Positions 1 to 9,795 are shown, counted from the first letter of the stretch. The stretch is 64,000 nucleotides of DNA from Terriglobia bacterium (GCA_020072585.1 JAIQGL010000034.1:1-64000); one strand, 5' to 3'. Program-made: numbers and translations. Notes: a model not told the origin generated them from the letters alone.

Positions 1-139
1 CGCCTTGGAAAACGCTGCGCGTTTCCCACTTTCCCACAGCCTCGACGGCTGCGGGCCTCAACTTAAAAGTGATATGCTCGAAACCCCAAACCAGGAGAAT
101 GTCTCACTACGAATGGACTAAAGATGGGGGGCAGGTCAA

Positions 140-284
140 ATGCTCCGCGACGATGATGGTTCAGTAATGTTTACGGCACATTCTACGGCACACTACGATT
201 TGTGCCGGAAACAACTGGGTAACTTGTTGATTTTATGACGCGCCCTGAGAGATTCGAACTCCCGGCCTTCTGATTCGTAGTCAG
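140..284. repeat. Left direct repeat of the island (att-like)
   Basis: This segment is repeated in the same orientation at 13062-13198. The two copies differ by a few substitutions and one short insertion in the left copy, where a GGCACA-containing stretch is doubled. The right part (238-284) matches the 3' half of tRNA-Arg exactly except for one base just outside the acceptor stem, and identity stops at the anticodon stem, a typical crossover point for tyrosine integrases. The left part (140-237) is homology beyond the tRNA end. This looks like one end of an integrated element. Sequence further left (1-139) shows no gene I can recognise. Confidence 0.8.
238..284 (-). other. tRNA-Arg 3'-half fragment (att remnant)
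   Basis: On the minus strand this stretch carries the anticodon, the 3' side of the anticodon stem, the T-arm (GTTCGAAT context) and the 3' acceptor strand of tRNA-Arg(ACG), but no 5' half. It cannot fold into a tRNA and is best explained as the duplicated target left by integration into the tRNA gene at 13153-13226. Confidence 0.8.
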
Positions 285-491
285 CAGTCGGAAATCTCGA
301 AGAAGTATTTCTCAATTTATTCAACAAGATATCCCTAACTTGCGCTCGCACGAAAGGTATTGCCAAGGTTGCAGAAGTGGCTAGAAGTTGACAGTCGGTT
401 ATCGACGTATGGCACATTCATGGCACATTCCAGATTGCGATGTGCTGATGCCATCTGCGCTACTACCTGCAAGAACGCATCCACGAAGCGA

Positions 492-893
492 CACTTCTTG
501 GGTTATGCGGCCCGCTACATCCGGAGACCTCTCATTGCGCAACATCGATTCCAGGAAATTGATGGACCCGTAGTTAAATTCTTGACGAAAGATACTGCCA
601 CAAAAGAGACCGTCTTGGATGAGATTCCTAAAGACGAACTTATCCAGATTCTGGCGGATCATGTACCGGACAAATACGGGCAGTCCGTCCGCTACTATGG
701 CTTGCTAGCGCCGCGTTCCCGGAGTTGCGTTTTCACAAGCCTGCTTAAGTTGCTGGGTAAAATGCGCCACCCTCGTCCTCGACGTTTATCATGGGCTGAG
801 ATGATCAGCCGGTACTTTAAGAGAAATCCTTTGATCGATAATCGCGGTCAACCGATGCATTATGTTGGTTGGCACTGTCCAGTTGCAGCGTAG
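492..893 (+). pseudogene. IS91/IS801-like transposase, 5'-truncated
   Basis: The reading frame ending at 893 encodes the C-terminal part of an IS91-family (Y2, Transposase_32) transposase. Recognisable pieces in order are GYAARYIRRP, a VKFLTKDTATKE stretch, LADHVPDKYGQSVRYYG, LLAPRSR, and the terminal PRPRRLSWAEMI ... PLIDNRGQPM segment usual for this family. The N-terminal zinc-finger and catalytic tyrosine regions are absent. The frame is open back to 360, but residues before about 492 do not resemble a transposase. It sits just inside the left island boundary and is probably inactive. Confidence 0.7.
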
Positions 894-1723
894 GCTGCGG
901 CTTCCAGATATCTCGAATAAAAGACTTGATCTCCCTCTTACGTACACACACATGGCCATGCCACGCCCACTTGTGCACATTCCGAACTGCATTGAACGAC
1001 ATCTCTTCCTGTAAATCCACTGCTTTCTCATTGGAACTGAACTTCTTTTTGCACATGTATGAACTGAATTTTTGTTTCCCCTATAGATAGATTTAAGGTA
1101 GTGAGCTAATCTGTTCGAACACTTGAGGTCATACCCGGCAAAATCTCGATACATCGGGCAAGTCTCAGGGTTTCGACCAGGATGTCGCCGGAGTTCCTGG
1201 CCCTACTCCCAGATCTGGACCGGAGTGGTCAACCGTCTGCCGGGATTATTTCAGACTGCGCCCCCTTGCCTGTTTACGAGACACTCAATAAGCTGCCCAA
1301 GAAGCGCGATGAATCAGTGACTTAGCCAGGGGGAGCAGCAACCTTTTTGAACGCCGTGCTTCCTCTTGCGAATCACCCGGATTTACCACCATCCCATTTC
1401 GAACACGAAGGGGCGTGCGGGCAACTGATCGAAGTACATAATTCTTTTGGTATTTCGTTGCACGCCGTGATGCTTTGAAGCTCAAAACCCACGAACCGGA
1501 AGAGTTCAGCAGATTTTAAGTCCCCCTCTCAATTCCCCGAACCCACCTAAGCCTCATGATCAGCGGCTTCTCTGAGACCTGCAACTTTTGAACGGTAAGG
1601 ATCGGTAGGCTCCAATAAAGGGCTGGTCGGTCACAAGTCACACTTTTTCCTCGCGTGAACTGCGGAGCGCTAGGCCCGGGTTGGACGCCTCGTAATGTCG
1701 CCCATACGTTTCGTTTCCTACAG
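894..1723. other. Gene-poor stretch, possible remnants
   Basis: No convincing gene is seen in these 830 bp. One short plus-strand frame (ATG at 1182, stop at 1325, 47 codons, open upstream to about 1105) has a protein-like composition, and a minus-strand frame occupies 1285-1485. I recognise neither, and they overlap each other. The area is consistent with decayed DNA between the transposase remnant and the end of the chemotaxis operon. Confidence 0.4.
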
Positions 1724-2830
1724 CTAAGGATGCGGGATAAGCGAACTTTTCTGCGCTTGCGGCAGCCGCGAACTGCCGAGAAGGAAGCCAGGAATCTCAT
1801 GCAGGGACAGCACGTGGTCCACTGCACCTGCCGTGATGGCCTGCTTGGGCATGCCAAACACTACCGACGTGCTTTCGTCCTGAGCTATGGTGCAAGCGCC
1901 GGCGCGTCGCATTTCCAGTAATCCAAGTGCGCCGTCGCTGCCCATTCCTGTCAGGATTACACCAATAGCATTGGAGCCAACCGACTGCGCCATCGATCGG
2001 AACAGAACATCCACGCTGGGTCGATGACGGCATACCAGCGGCCCGTTGTTGACCTGGAGGACACGGTGTCCGCCAACCCAGTGCACAGATGTATGCCGGT
2101 TTCCGGGCGCAATGAACGCGCATCCGGGTGTCAACCGGTCGCCGTCCGCGGCTTCTTTCACGCTTATCCGGCAAATCGTATTTAACCGGTCGGCAAAGGC
2201 TGCCGTGAAGACCTCCGGCATGTGTTGCACGATCACGATTGGCGGAGAGTCAGGCGGCATAGCGGTCAAGATGTCGGAAAGCGCTTCGGTGCCGCCGGTT
2301 GAGGCGCCGATCGCAATGATCCTGTTGATGGGCCTGGCAAAGTGACGGAGGGCCTTGCCAGGGGGCGTGATCGCAGGAGTTGCTGGTGGCGGCAGCAGCC
2401 CACGGGCGCGTACACGGGCCTGAGATGCAGAGCGCACCATATCGATTAACGTCACGGCTGACTCGTGCAAAAATCCGTCCACTCCCAGCTTAGGCTTGGT
2501 CACAATTCCGACTGCGCCGAGATCCAGTGCGCGCAATGCGGCATCAGTGCCGTGCGCCGCCACACTGGAGCAGATCAGCGTCGGTACCGGATCTTCCGCC
2601 ATTATGTTGCGCAAGAACGTCAACCCATCCATGCGTGGCATCTCCAGATCCAACAGCAGCACATCCGGACGGACTTGTTTCATTTTGTTGAGGGCGATGA
2701 GGGGATCGGCTGCCACGCTTACCTCAATGTCGTCCTCCTGCGTAAGGACGGCGTGCATCACTTGCCGCACCACGGCGGAGTCGTCAACTACCAGAACTTG
2801 AATACGATCGCCTTTTTTACGATGTTGCAT
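1724..2830 (-). CDS. cheB: CheB, protein-glutamate methylesterase/deamidase
   Basis: CheB removes methyl groups from, and deamidates, chemoreceptors in the cytoplasm, opposing CheR. The N-terminal receiver has VVDDS (about 14-18) and the phospho-acceptor D61 in LLLDLEMPRMDG. A proline-rich linker follows, then the CheB catalytic domain with the triad S177 (IGASTGG), H203 (VQHMPE) and D299 (GMGSDG). At 368 residues it is of usual length. I chose the ATG at 2830, which overlaps the end of cheR by 14 bp, over a longer frame to 2914 that would lie inside cheR. It is the last gene of the operon. The tail after the catalytic domain (SSRLPQAQKSS...) is not conserved. Confidence 0.95.
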   Translation of the reverse strand: MQHRKKGDRIQVLVVDDSAVVRQVMHAVLTQEDDIEVSVAADPLIALNKMKQVRPDVLLLDLEMPRMDGLTFLRNIMAEDPVPTLICSSVAAHGTDAALRALDLGAVGIVTKPKLGVDGFLHESAVTLIDMVRSASQARVRARGLLPPPATPAITPPGKALRHFARPINRIIAIGASTGGTEALSDILTAMPPDSPPIVIVQHMPEVFTAAFADRLNTICRISVKEAADGDRLTPGCAFIAPGNRHTSVHWVGGHRVLQVNNGPLVCRHRPSVDVLFRSMAQSVGSNAIGVILTGMGSDGALGLLEMRRAGACTIAQDESTSVVFGMPKQAITAGAVDHVLSLHEIPGFLLGSSRLPQAQKSSLIPHP

Positions 2831-3881
2831 CGCACTGCGCTCCTGCCCCGGGCGTGTACACAGTTGGAATGACGGCGCGAATTTCACTGCCCATGGCATA
2901 CAAGCCTTCAGCATGACCGACGAAGAGATACCCGTCGCGCGACAGATACTTCAGCAGATGACGTATGATTCTTTCCCGGCTATGCGCGTCAAAGTAAATG
3001 AGCACGTTCCGGCAAAAGATGAGATCAAATGGGCCATCAACCGGGTACTTGGCGTCGTTAAGGTTCAGGCGAGAAAATCGAGCCAGGGCCCGAATCTCAG
3101 AGCCCGCCTTGAGCTTACCGGCCTGTTCTCCGATTCCTTTCAGCATGAAGCGTTTCAGGTATGCGTCCGGAATTTCACGTGCTGTTTCAATGGGCCAGAC
3201 GGCTTGCTCGGCAATGTTCAACACTCGCGTGGAAAGATCAGTTGCGATAATTCTGATGTCCCATCCGCTCGCCGCCGGAAAATGGTCCAGCAGAGTCATC
3301 GCGAGAGAATACGGCTCCTGCCCGGTGGAGCAGCCTGCGCTCCATACGCGAATGTTGCGCGTTTTCTGCCCGCGGGCCGCATCCCTGCTCCACCTGGGAA
3401 AAATGTCAGCATTGAGAAGTTCAAAATGCTTCGGTTCGCGGAAGAAATGAGTCTCATTCGTGGAAATTGCATCCAGCATCTGAATACGCTCTTCCGGCAT
3501 TTCTGTCAGCAATTGGTAATAATCTCTGAATGATTGCAGGTGATGGAAACGCAGACGTTTGGCAAGACGTCCGACCAGCAGCGGCACCTTCGCCTGTGAC
3601 AGCCAAATTCCGGATTCGCGATAAATCAATTCCTGGAAGCGCCGGAACTCTATTTCGCTAATTTGGCGAGACACAGGATCGAATGGCGACATGAGCCCTT
3701 GTGTTGCAGCCGGGCCACTCAGCTCATGCATCCTCTCCCCGGCGGATTCCGCAGTTGCCGGGACGCCTGCGAGATTCGAAATATCACCGCTCAATGGCGG
3801 AACTCCTCTCTGCTTCTTTGCTTCATAGCGGGCAGATACGCGACGTGCTCGTTCGCTGCCGAAGAGGCCTTGCTGCTTCAT
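2817..3881 (-). CDS. cheR: CheR, chemoreceptor glutamate O-methyltransferase
   Basis: CheR methylates receptor glutamates using S-adenosylmethionine. The all-alpha N-terminal domain begins near residue 75, with STNETHFFREP at about 140-150. The SAM-binding motif is SAGCSTGQEP at 181-190, followed by IIATDLS and the FCRNVLIYFD motif typical of CheR. There are about 65-70 extra residues before the domain; in-frame ATGs at residues 51 and 64 could be the true start, although the first ATG overlaps the preceding CheY gene by 4 bp (ATGA type), which favours translational coupling. The 3' end overlaps cheB by 14 bp. No TPR extension is seen. Confidence 0.95.
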   Translation of the reverse strand: MKQQGLFGSERARRVSARYEAKKQRGVPPLSGDISNLAGVPATAESAGERMHELSGPAATQGLMSPFDPVSRQISEIEFRRFQELIYRESGIWLSQAKVPLLVGRLAKRLRFHHLQSFRDYYQLLTEMPEERIQMLDAISTNETHFFREPKHFELLNADIFPRWSRDAARGQKTRNIRVWSAGCSTGQEPYSLAMTLLDHFPAASGWDIRIIATDLSTRVLNIAEQAVWPIETAREIPDAYLKRFMLKGIGEQAGKLKAGSEIRALARFSRLNLNDAKYPVDGPFDLIFCRNVLIYFDAHSRERIIRHLLKYLSRDGYLFVGHAEGLYAMGSEIRAVIPTVYTPGAGAQCDATS

Positions 3882-4249
3882 TCGCCAAGATACTTGTGCA
3901 GCAGGGTCATCAGCCTGTTTTCATTGACAGGCTTGGTCAGGAAGTCATTGCAGCCGCTCCCATACGCTTGCTCCACCATGGCTTCCTCGCCGCGCGTCGT
4001 CAGCAGGATGACCGGAATTTGCCTGGTTTCCTGCTGCTCTTTGAGCGCGCGGCAGGCCTCCAGGCCGCCCATGCGCGGCATCACCACGTCCATGAGAATC
4101 AAGTCGGGTTTATGTGCTAGCGCCACCTCAATGCCCTCCCTGCCATCAGACGCGCTGATCAGTTCGTAATTACTTCTCTTGCCGAGAATCATGCGACTGC
4201 TCAGCCGCGACGTGGGAGAGTCATCTACCAATAGAATTTTTTTCGTCAT
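3878..4249 (-). CDS. CheY-like single-domain response regulator (paralogue 2)
   Basis: A 123-residue stand-alone receiver with all landmark residues: DD at 9-10, phospho-acceptor D54 (ILMDVVMPRMGG), Thr at 84-85 and K106 (LTKPV). No output domain is attached. It lies between cheW and cheR and overlaps the cheR start by 4 bp. It closely resembles the second CheY at 9412-9795, sharing the VVMPxM and SGCNDxLTKP blocks, so the operon encodes two receivers. One may act as a phosphate sink or address a different target; that is inference. Confidence 0.93.
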   Translation of the reverse strand: MTKKILLVDDSPTSRLSSRMILGKRSNYELISASDGREGIEVALAHKPDLILMDVVMPRMGGLEACRALKEQQETRQIPVILLTTRGEEAMVEQAYGSGCNDFLTKPVNENRLMTLLHKYLGE

Positions 4250-4273
4250 CGGTATTCTCGCGTTCGGTTGCTA

Positions 4274-4870
4274 TCACAATTCAGTTGGCTGCTGAACCTC
4301 TTGTGGCTGTTCCAGAGCAGCCGGCAGGGCGTCACCGGGGTCGCCGGTTTCACCTGCGGTTTGCGCCGCTGCTGACGTCAGCAACTCTGGAACTTCACTC
4401 AGGCTGAGCAGTTCGTCCGTCGAAAGAACTTTCTCGACGTCCAGGATCAATGCGAACTTCTTGCCCAATTCCGCCACGCCGAGCAGGTAATCGACTCGAA
4501 CGCGCGTACCGAACGAAGGCGGTTCCTGTACCTCGTCACGGGAAAGGCCAATCACCTGGCTTACGGAATCAGTAATGACGCCAACAGTCGTGCTCTGGTC
4601 CTCAAAACAGCCTTCAAGGATGACGATGCAGGTGGTCTTCGTGACCGGGCGCTCCTCCATGCCGAATTTGACGGCCAAATCCACGACTGGAACTACGGCT
4701 CCGCGGAGGTTGATCACACCGCGGATCCAGTTCGGCGTCTTCGGCACGATCGTGATTGTGTCGTATTCGATGATCTCCTTTACCCTTGCAATCGTGAGGG
4801 CGTACTCCTCGCCCGCAAGCAGGAAAGTGAGATATTGCTGTTGTTCTACTGGCTCTCGCGTCGTTTCCAT
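4274..4870 (-). CDS. cheW: CheW, chemotaxis coupling protein
   Basis: CheW links receptors to the kinase CheA in the membrane-associated signalling array. The SH3-like CheW fold spans about residues 10-150: YLTFLLAGEEYAL, the hallmark IRGVINLRG near 46-54, VVPVVDLAVKFG, and GVITDSVSQVIGL. About 45 residues rich in Ala, Gln, Glu and Pro follow the domain and are not part of the family core. The start has an AGGAG ribosome site a few bases upstream. It lies directly downstream of the MCP gene (9 bp gap), as expected for a receptor-adaptor pair. Confidence 0.95.
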   Translation of the reverse strand: METTREPVEQQQYLTFLLAGEEYALTIARVKEIIEYDTITIVPKTPNWIRGVINLRGAVVPVVDLAVKFGMEERPVTKTTCIVILEGCFEDQSTTVGVITDSVSQVIGLSRDEVQEPPSFGTRVRVDYLLGVAELGKKFALILDVEKVLSTDELLSLSEVPELLTSAAAQTAGETGDPGDALPAALEQPQEVQQPTEL

Positions 4871-4879
4871 CTCACACTC

Positions 4880-6541
4880 CTAGAAATGAGTAAAATGCGC
4901 TTCCACCGAGGTGTCGCGTGGCTTGCCATTCGGTTTGCCGTTGGACTTGTCACCGGAACGGGTAAGTCCAGTCTGGAATGAGTCATGGATCGCAGGGGCC
5001 GGCATATGCCGCAGCAACGGACCCACGGAACTTTCGTTGCGGTCCACTTTGAAGAAGCTTATTAGCTGCTGCAGGGCTGCCGCTTGCGATGAGAGTTCCT
5101 CAGCAGTGCTGGTAAGTTCCTCGGCGGAGGAGGCATTGCGTTGCGTGACCTGGTCCACCTGGCCCATGGCCTTATTGATCTGATTCACACCGGAAGACTG
5201 CTCGCGCGATGCGGCTGCGACCTCCTGTACGAGCTCGGCAGTCTTCTTGATGGCTGGAACCAGGTCGCCGAGGAGCTTCCCTGACCGCTCCGCCACCTTC
5301 ACGCTTTCAACAGCCAGGGCGCTGATTTCTTTTGCCGCAAGTTGACTGCGCTCGGCAAGCCTGCGGACCTCGGTAGCGACCACGGCGAAGCCCTTGCCGT
5401 GTTCTCCGGCCCGGGCCGCTTCGATGGCGGCGTTCAAGGCGAGCAAGTTGGTCTGGTACGCAATCTCGTCAACAATGTTCACTTTTTCGGTAATGAATTT
5501 CATCGCTTCCGCAGTCTGGTTCACCACGCTGCCGCTTTCTTCGGCGTCACGCGCACCTTTGCTCGCCACCTGCTCCATCTGCCGGCTGTTTTCGGAGTTT
5601 TGCGTAATTGAGGCGCTCATCTCTTCCAGGCTGGAGGTCGTCTCTTCCACGGACGCAGCCTGTTCGCTTGTGCCTTGCGCCAACAAGGACGAGGAAGAAG
5701 CCACTTGCTGCGCTGCGGCTGCGATGGCGCCGGATCCTGCGCGCACCTGCGATACGATATCCGCTATTTTTGCCACAAAGCGGTTGAATTGCCGGGCAAC
5801 TTCACCCAGCTCGTCGCGAGACGCATCGTTCAACCTCCGCGTCAGATCGCCGCCGCCTTCCGCGATCTCCGCCAACATGCTTATCAGGCTGTTCAATGCA
5901 GTCGTGATGCCTCGGCCAATTGACACGGCAATGGTGGCCCCAACCACGACAGCAGCAAGAATAAATACCACGAGAATGACGAGCGCAGAGCTTGCTTCGC
6001 TGTGGACTTGCTTCTGCTTGACATCACCGAGACTGTTTTGCATCTCGATCAGGCTCGCTAAGGACTTCACGGCAGCGGCTGCAAACGGGGTGGTTGTCGC
6101 AGCCCTGTAGGTGGCCGCCTCATCGAGCTTCCCGGCATCGAGAAGGTTGAACCAATGCGGCCGCGCGTCAAGATACTTGCCATACCAGTCGTCCCAATCC
6201 TTCAGCCCTTGCAGTTCCGCTTGCGTACGGTTTCCAGAGCGATATGCTTTAAGATTGTCGTCGACCAGTTTGACCCACTTGCCCTCATCGCTGCGGATGC
6301 GGGCACGTTCATCGGGCTGCGCGGTGATGTAATTGGCGATTCCGAAGCGGAGCTGCCACAGGCCGCGTTCCGCATTTGATAGCTGCACCGACGATTGCAG
6401 GTTGTCGGCATAGAGACCTTCGAATTCCATTGACATAGTCCGGGTATAGTTCCAACCCACCACGCCCACACACGCCATCAGGAACAGCACAATGCCGAAG
6501 CCGAGGGCCAATCTTCTTCCAATAGAAATATTCTTGAACAT
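4880..6541 (-). CDS. Methyl-accepting chemotaxis protein
   Basis: Transmembrane chemoreceptor of 553 residues. TM1 is near residues 11-32. A roughly 150-residue periplasmic helical segment of the four-helix-bundle (4HB_MCP) kind follows, then TM2 near 185-207, a HAMP domain with the [12 protein letters not shown] region, and a cytoplasmic coiled-coil whose signalling tip reads [20 protein letters not shown] with [18 protein letters not shown] after it. The C-terminus lacks the NWETF-type CheR-docking pentapeptide and ends in an unusual His/Lys-rich tail. The ATG at 6541 has AGGAG six bases upstream; a GTG one codon earlier is less likely. It is the only receptor gene in the window; the ligand is unknown. 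Confidence 0.95.
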   Translation of the reverse strand: MFKNISIGRRLALGFGIVLFLMACVGVVGWNYTRTMSMEFEGLYADNLQSSVQLSNAERGLWQLRFGIANYITAQPDERARIRSDEGKWVKLVDDNLKAYRSGNRTQAELQGLKDWDDWYGKYLDARPHWFNLLDAGKLDEAATYRAATTTPFAAAAVKSLASLIEMQNSLGDVKQKQVHSEASSALVILVVFILAAVVVGATIAVSIGRGITTALNSLISMLAEIAEGGGDLTRRLNDASRDELGEVARQFNRFVAKIADIVSQVRAGSGAIAAAAQQVASSSSLLAQGTSEQAASVEETTSSLEEMSASITQNSENSRQMEQVASKGARDAEESGSVVNQTAEAMKFITEKVNIVDEIAYQTNLLALNAAIEAARAGEHGKGFAVVATEVRRLAERSQLAAKEISALAVESVKVAERSGKLLGDLVPAIKKTAELVQEVAAASREQSSGVNQINKAMGQVDQVTQRNASSAEELTSTAEELSSQAAALQQLISFFKVDRNESSVGPLLRHMPAPAIHDSFQTGLTRSGDKSNGKPNGKPRDTSVEAHFTHF

Positions 6542-6575
6542 CACCTTCTCCTGTTTATCTGCTTCTTTTGCTTCA

Positions 6576-8249
6576 TTACGGCTGGCCTATGGAAGCCAGC
6601 TTTGCTGGTTGTGATTGAAAATCCCGCAACACGGTGGGCACATCCAAGATCAGGGCCACGCGGCCATTGCCAAGAATCGCGGAACCGGATATGCCCGGGA
6701 CATTCTTGAATATCGGGGGCAGGGGCTTGATTACAGTCTGCGTTGTACCGTAGAGATCTTCCACCGCCAAACCGGCGCGGCGCGAATCATGTTGCACTAC
6801 GATGACGTTCTGGCGTGGAGCGCGTTTGCCGGTAAAGCCAAAGTGGTCCTTCAGGCAAACGTAAGGGAGAGCTTCGCCTCGCAACCGCATCACGCCCGCT
6901 TTTTGTGCCGTACTATGTTCATCCGGCGGCAGCTCGACGCACTCAATCACCTGGTCGACAGGGATAACACAGGTCTCGTCGCCGACGCCGACGCCGAACC
7001 CGTCGATCATTGCGAGCGTTAGCGGGAGACAAATGTGAACGGTTGTCCCGACTCCGGGGCGGCTACCAACATAGACGCTGCCACGCAAACACTCGACATT
7101 GCGCCGGATCACATCCATGCCAACACCACGGCCTGAGAGGTCGCTGACTTCAGTGGCGGTGGAAAATCCGGATTCAAAAATCAACTGCCATACGTCATGA
7201 TCTGAGAGTCTTTCCGGATCTGCGACGAGCCCCCGCTTGCGCGCGAGCGCGACGATTTTCTGACGGTCCAGGCCGGCTCCGTCGTCGCTGACCTCGATCA
7301 TGATGCTACCGGCGGCGTGCATCGCCTTGACGGTTACGGCTCCAATGGGCAACTTACCCTGCGCCCGGCGAACGTCAGGAGGCTCGATTCCGTGATCGAT
7401 GGCGTTCCGAACCATGTGGAGGAGAGGATCCTTCAGGTGCTCGACGACCGAGGTGTCCACCTCGACGTCCTCACCTTCGATATGAAGCTGCGCCATTTTT
7501 CCGTGCGACTTCGCAAGATCGTGGACCGTCCGCGCGTAGTGGCGCAGAAGAGGGCCCACCGGAACCATGCGGGTTTTGACCACCATCTCCTGCAACTCTG
7601 AATGGAGCGCGTCAACAAATCGATGGGCCTCGCGGATCTCGTCAATGTTGACGTGCTCCTTGTCTACCAGCAGTTGAGCCATCCGTCCGCGTGCGATCGT
7701 GATCTCCCCTGTGAGATCCAGCAGCCGGTCGAGCTTGCCAACATCCACCCGCAGCGTCCGACTCGCTTCCCTGGCGGCGGGAGCAGCAGCACTTAGAGGA
7801 ACGTCTGTGACGTTCGGCCCGGCATCAGCAGCTCCACCGGGCTGTGCGGTGGTGCTGCCCGTTTTCTTCAACTGGTCCAGGATGCTCTTCAGCACTGCTT
7901 CCGCATTAGGCCCGATTTCATCGCTGCCTTCGCCCGCGGCAATGGCCATTTCCCGCAGTACGTCGACGGACGCAAGCAGTACGCTGGAGATGTCGCGGGT
8001 TACTTCAAGCTTGCGGGTCCGAACAGCGTCGAGCAAATCTTCAAGAGTGTGGGCGAAAGCAAGCAGACTCTGCAGTTCCAAGAGGGCTGCGTTGCCCTTT
8101 GCGGTATGGACAACCCGGAATATCGCCTGGATGAGTTCTTCACTGTCCGGTTGTGTTTCCAGCTCCAGGACGGATTGCTCCATCTCCGCCAGGCTCTCTT
8201 CTGACTCGACGAGAAAACTTTTTAGAATGAGGTCACGCTGAAGTTCCAT
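6576..8249 (-). CDS. cheA: CheA, chemotaxis histidine kinase (no P2 domain)
   Basis: CheA autophosphorylates on a histidine and passes phosphate to CheY and CheB. The P1 HPt domain carries H48 in [12 protein letters not shown]. After a low-complexity linker come the P3 dimerisation helices ([14 protein letters not shown]), the P4 ATPase with N-box [19 protein letters not shown] and [10 protein letters not shown], and the CheW-like P5 regulatory domain. Only a short disordered stretch separates P1 from P3, so the CheY-binding P2 domain appears to be missing. I chose the ATG at 8249, which follows the cheD stop by one base and has GGGGAA upstream inside cheD; the frame is open to 8270. Length is 557 residues. 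Confidence 0.95.
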   Translation of the reverse strand: MELQRDLILKSFLVESEESLAEMEQSVLELETQPDSEELIQAIFRVVHTAKGNAALLELQSLLAFAHTLEDLLDAVRTRKLEVTRDISSVLLASVDVLREMAIAAGEGSDEIGPNAEAVLKSILDQLKKTGSTTAQPGGAADAGPNVTDVPLSAAAPAAREASRTLRVDVGKLDRLLDLTGEITIARGRMAQLLVDKEHVNIDEIREAHRFVDALHSELQEMVVKTRMVPVGPLLRHYARTVHDLAKSHGKMAQLHIEGEDVEVDTSVVEHLKDPLLHMVRNAIDHGIEPPDVRRAQGKLPIGAVTVKAMHAAGSIMIEVSDDGAGLDRQKIVALARKRGLVADPERLSDHDVWQLIFESGFSTATEVSDLSGRGVGMDVIRRNVECLRGSVYVGSRPGVGTTVHICLPLTLAMIDGFGVGVGDETCVIPVDQVIECVELPPDEHSTAQKAGVMRLRGEALPYVCLKDHFGFTGKRAPRQNVIVVQHDSRRAGLAVEDLYGTTQTVIKPLPPIFKNVPGISGSAILGNGRVALILDVPTVLRDFQSQPAKLASIGQP

Positions 8250-8250
8250 C

Positions 8251-8793
8251 TCAGTTCCCCACCACTGCAACAGTTGTTTGGCCTGAATTCGTCCACATTC
8301 TTACCTTCCGCCCCAATTCACCACCGGTGTCGTTTGCCAGTACCGGGATGGAGTGGCGGGACAGAATCTCAAGCGCGATCGTCGCGTTGCGACTTCCGAT
8401 ATGATCGCCGCCTTTTTCGCGCAAGCTCTGGAACATGCAGGCACCGCCGAAGATCTTTGCCTTCAGATTCGCTGTCTTGCAGCCCAGACTATTGAGTTGC
8501 TCGATCAATGCGGCGATTGCGATGTCTCCGTAGCGCGACGTGCGCTGCCCGTCGCCGCTCCACAACGGCAACATGAAGTGCGTGGCTCCTCCTATCGCCA
8601 TCTGCTGCTCAAACAGGCACACGCCCACACACGAGCCCAAAATCATGCTGAGGATCATCGGTTCGGGTGAAGCGTGTGTTTGTCCCGCATGAAGGTAGAC
8701 TTCCGGCAAGGCGAGTGAGTGGTCAGATGGGGGCGCAATTGCGTCCTGCCGGTGATGGCTTTGGCTCAGTAGCATGTCCGCGTTCCAATCCAT
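8251..8793 (-). CDS. cheD: CheD, chemoreceptor glutamine deamidase
   Basis: CheD deamidates receptor glutamines. Its fold is recognised from the LGSCVGVCL motif with the catalytic Cys (residue 55 from this start), the ATHFMLP motif with the catalytic His (residue 72), and the C-terminal NDTGGELGRKV block. I prefer the ATG at 8793 because GAGGAA lies four bases upstream; an ATG at 8805 is the alternative. In organisms where CheD is studied it often partners with CheC, but no cheC is present here. It is coupled to cheA (one-base gap). Confidence 0.93.
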   Translation of the reverse strand: MDWNADMLLSQSHHRQDAIAPPSDHSLALPEVYLHAGQTHASPEPMILSMILGSCVGVCLFEQQMAIGGATHFMLPLWSGDGQRTSRYGDIAIAALIEQLNSLGCKTANLKAKIFGGACMFQSLREKGGDHIGSRNATIALEILSRHSIPVLANDTGGELGRKVRMWTNSGQTTVAVVGN

Positions 8794-8814
8794 AAAGTTC
8801 CTCATCAAGGTTGC

Positions 8815-9411
8815 TCAGGCACTGAATAAGCAGGCGCCTGAATACATCGATAACAATTGCAGTAATTCGTAGTCAGCGGCGTCAAAGCCAGTCCGTTGCG
8901 GTAGCAATTTATAAAAAATAAGTGCTCCGCGCGGTTCCGATTTATGCCAAACAGGGACAAAAGCGATAATCCCGAGCTCTGACCACAATGCGTTCCCGCA
9001 TCTGCTCGCATTCACGATTGTGATTTGGCCCCGCCCGACCTCGGCGGCAATTTGTTCCGCTCTTGCCATCAAAGCCTCCGCGCGATGCTCAGTGAGTCCC
9101 GACGACGCGAGAACTGACAAGCGGCCGTCTTCCTGAAGCGTGACGACCGCCATCTCTTCGCAAGCCATGAGGTTAGAACCTATCTCCAGCAATGCCTGCA
9201 ACACGTCATGCTCATGGACCGCGATCCTTAGTCTTTCGCTGGCGGTGTAGAGTTTCAACCAGACGGTATGCGTCTGGTCTCCAGGGGCGGTCTCAAGACA
9301 GCCATTCAGGCAACAGGCCGCACATCGATCGAGCGCCTGCTCCAGCCCGATGTCACCGTCATTGCCGGGGATTTGCGGGCATATTCTGTCGGAGCTGCAT
9401 TCTTCCATCAT
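8815..9411 (-). CDS. GAF-domain-like protein of the chemotaxis operon
   Basis: A 198-residue soluble protein. From about residue 50 it reads like a GAF sensor domain: helix VLQALLEIGSNLMACEEMAVVTLQEDGRLSVLAS, then IAAEVGRGQITIVNA and the strand FVPVWHKSEPRGALIFYKLLP, ending in a helix DYELLQLLSMYSG. The N-terminal 50 residues contain six cysteines, including a CAACC cluster and CLNGC, which could hold a metal or form disulfides. It starts right at the cheY stop codon (TAGATGATG) and is followed by cheD after 6 bp, so it is a bona fide operon member. Small GAF proteins occur in other acidobacterial and myxobacterial che operons; the exact role is unknown. Confidence 0.75.
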   Translation of the reverse strand: MMEECSSDRICPQIPGNDGDIGLEQALDRCAACCLNGCLETAPGDQTHTVWLKLYTASERLRIAVHEHDVLQALLEIGSNLMACEEMAVVTLQEDGRLSVLASSGLTEHRAEALMARAEQIAAEVGRGQITIVNASRCGNALWSELGIIAFVPVWHKSEPRGALIFYKLLPQRTGFDAADYELLQLLSMYSGACLFSA

Positions 9412-9795
9412 CTACTCTGCCTTCTCGGCCTCGAGATAGGCGTTCACCATCTCGAGCAGTTCGCGCCCATTGATGGGCTTAGTCAAGTAATCATTGCAGC
9501 CGCTGGCAAAGCCGATCTCAACATTGGCGGGTTCACCGCGGCTGGTCACCAGGATGATCGGCACACGCCGAAGTTTCTCAAGCTTGCGCATCTCGCGGCA
9601 CGCATCAAAGCCGTCCATCTTTGGCATGACCACATCCATCAGGATCAAATCAGGCTCTTCGGCGAGAGCCTTTTGAATCGCCTCCTGGCCATCCCGTGCC
9701 GTGACCAGGTTGTACTTTGTATATCTGTCGAACAGCATCTGCTCCATCAACAGCGTGGTGCTGGAATCGTCGACCAGAAGGATTTTTGGATTCAT
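9412..9795 (-). CDS. cheY: CheY-like single-domain response regulator (paralogue 1)
   Basis: A 127-residue receiver. From the ATG at 9795 the phospho-acceptor is D54 (ILMDVVMPKMDG), with VDDS near the N-terminus and LTKPI near the C-terminus. A TTG three codons upstream is possible but less likely. It lies near the 5' end of the operon and abuts the GAF gene. Its C-terminal acidic tail (EAEKAE) distinguishes it from the second CheY. Similarity between the two suggests duplication. No flagellar or pilus genes are nearby, so the motor it addresses cannot be named. Confidence 0.93.
   Translation of the reverse strand: MNPKILLVDDSSTTLLMEQMLFDRYTKYNLVTARDGQEAIQKALAEEPDLILMDVVMPKMDGFDACREMRKLEKLRRVPIILVTSRGEPANVEIGFASGCNDYLTKPINGRELLEMVNAYLEAEKAE

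Noticed and set aside
193-417. A minus-strand frame covering the tRNA fragment
   Set aside because: It is read through the tRNA-Arg remnant and the att repeat, a common false positive.
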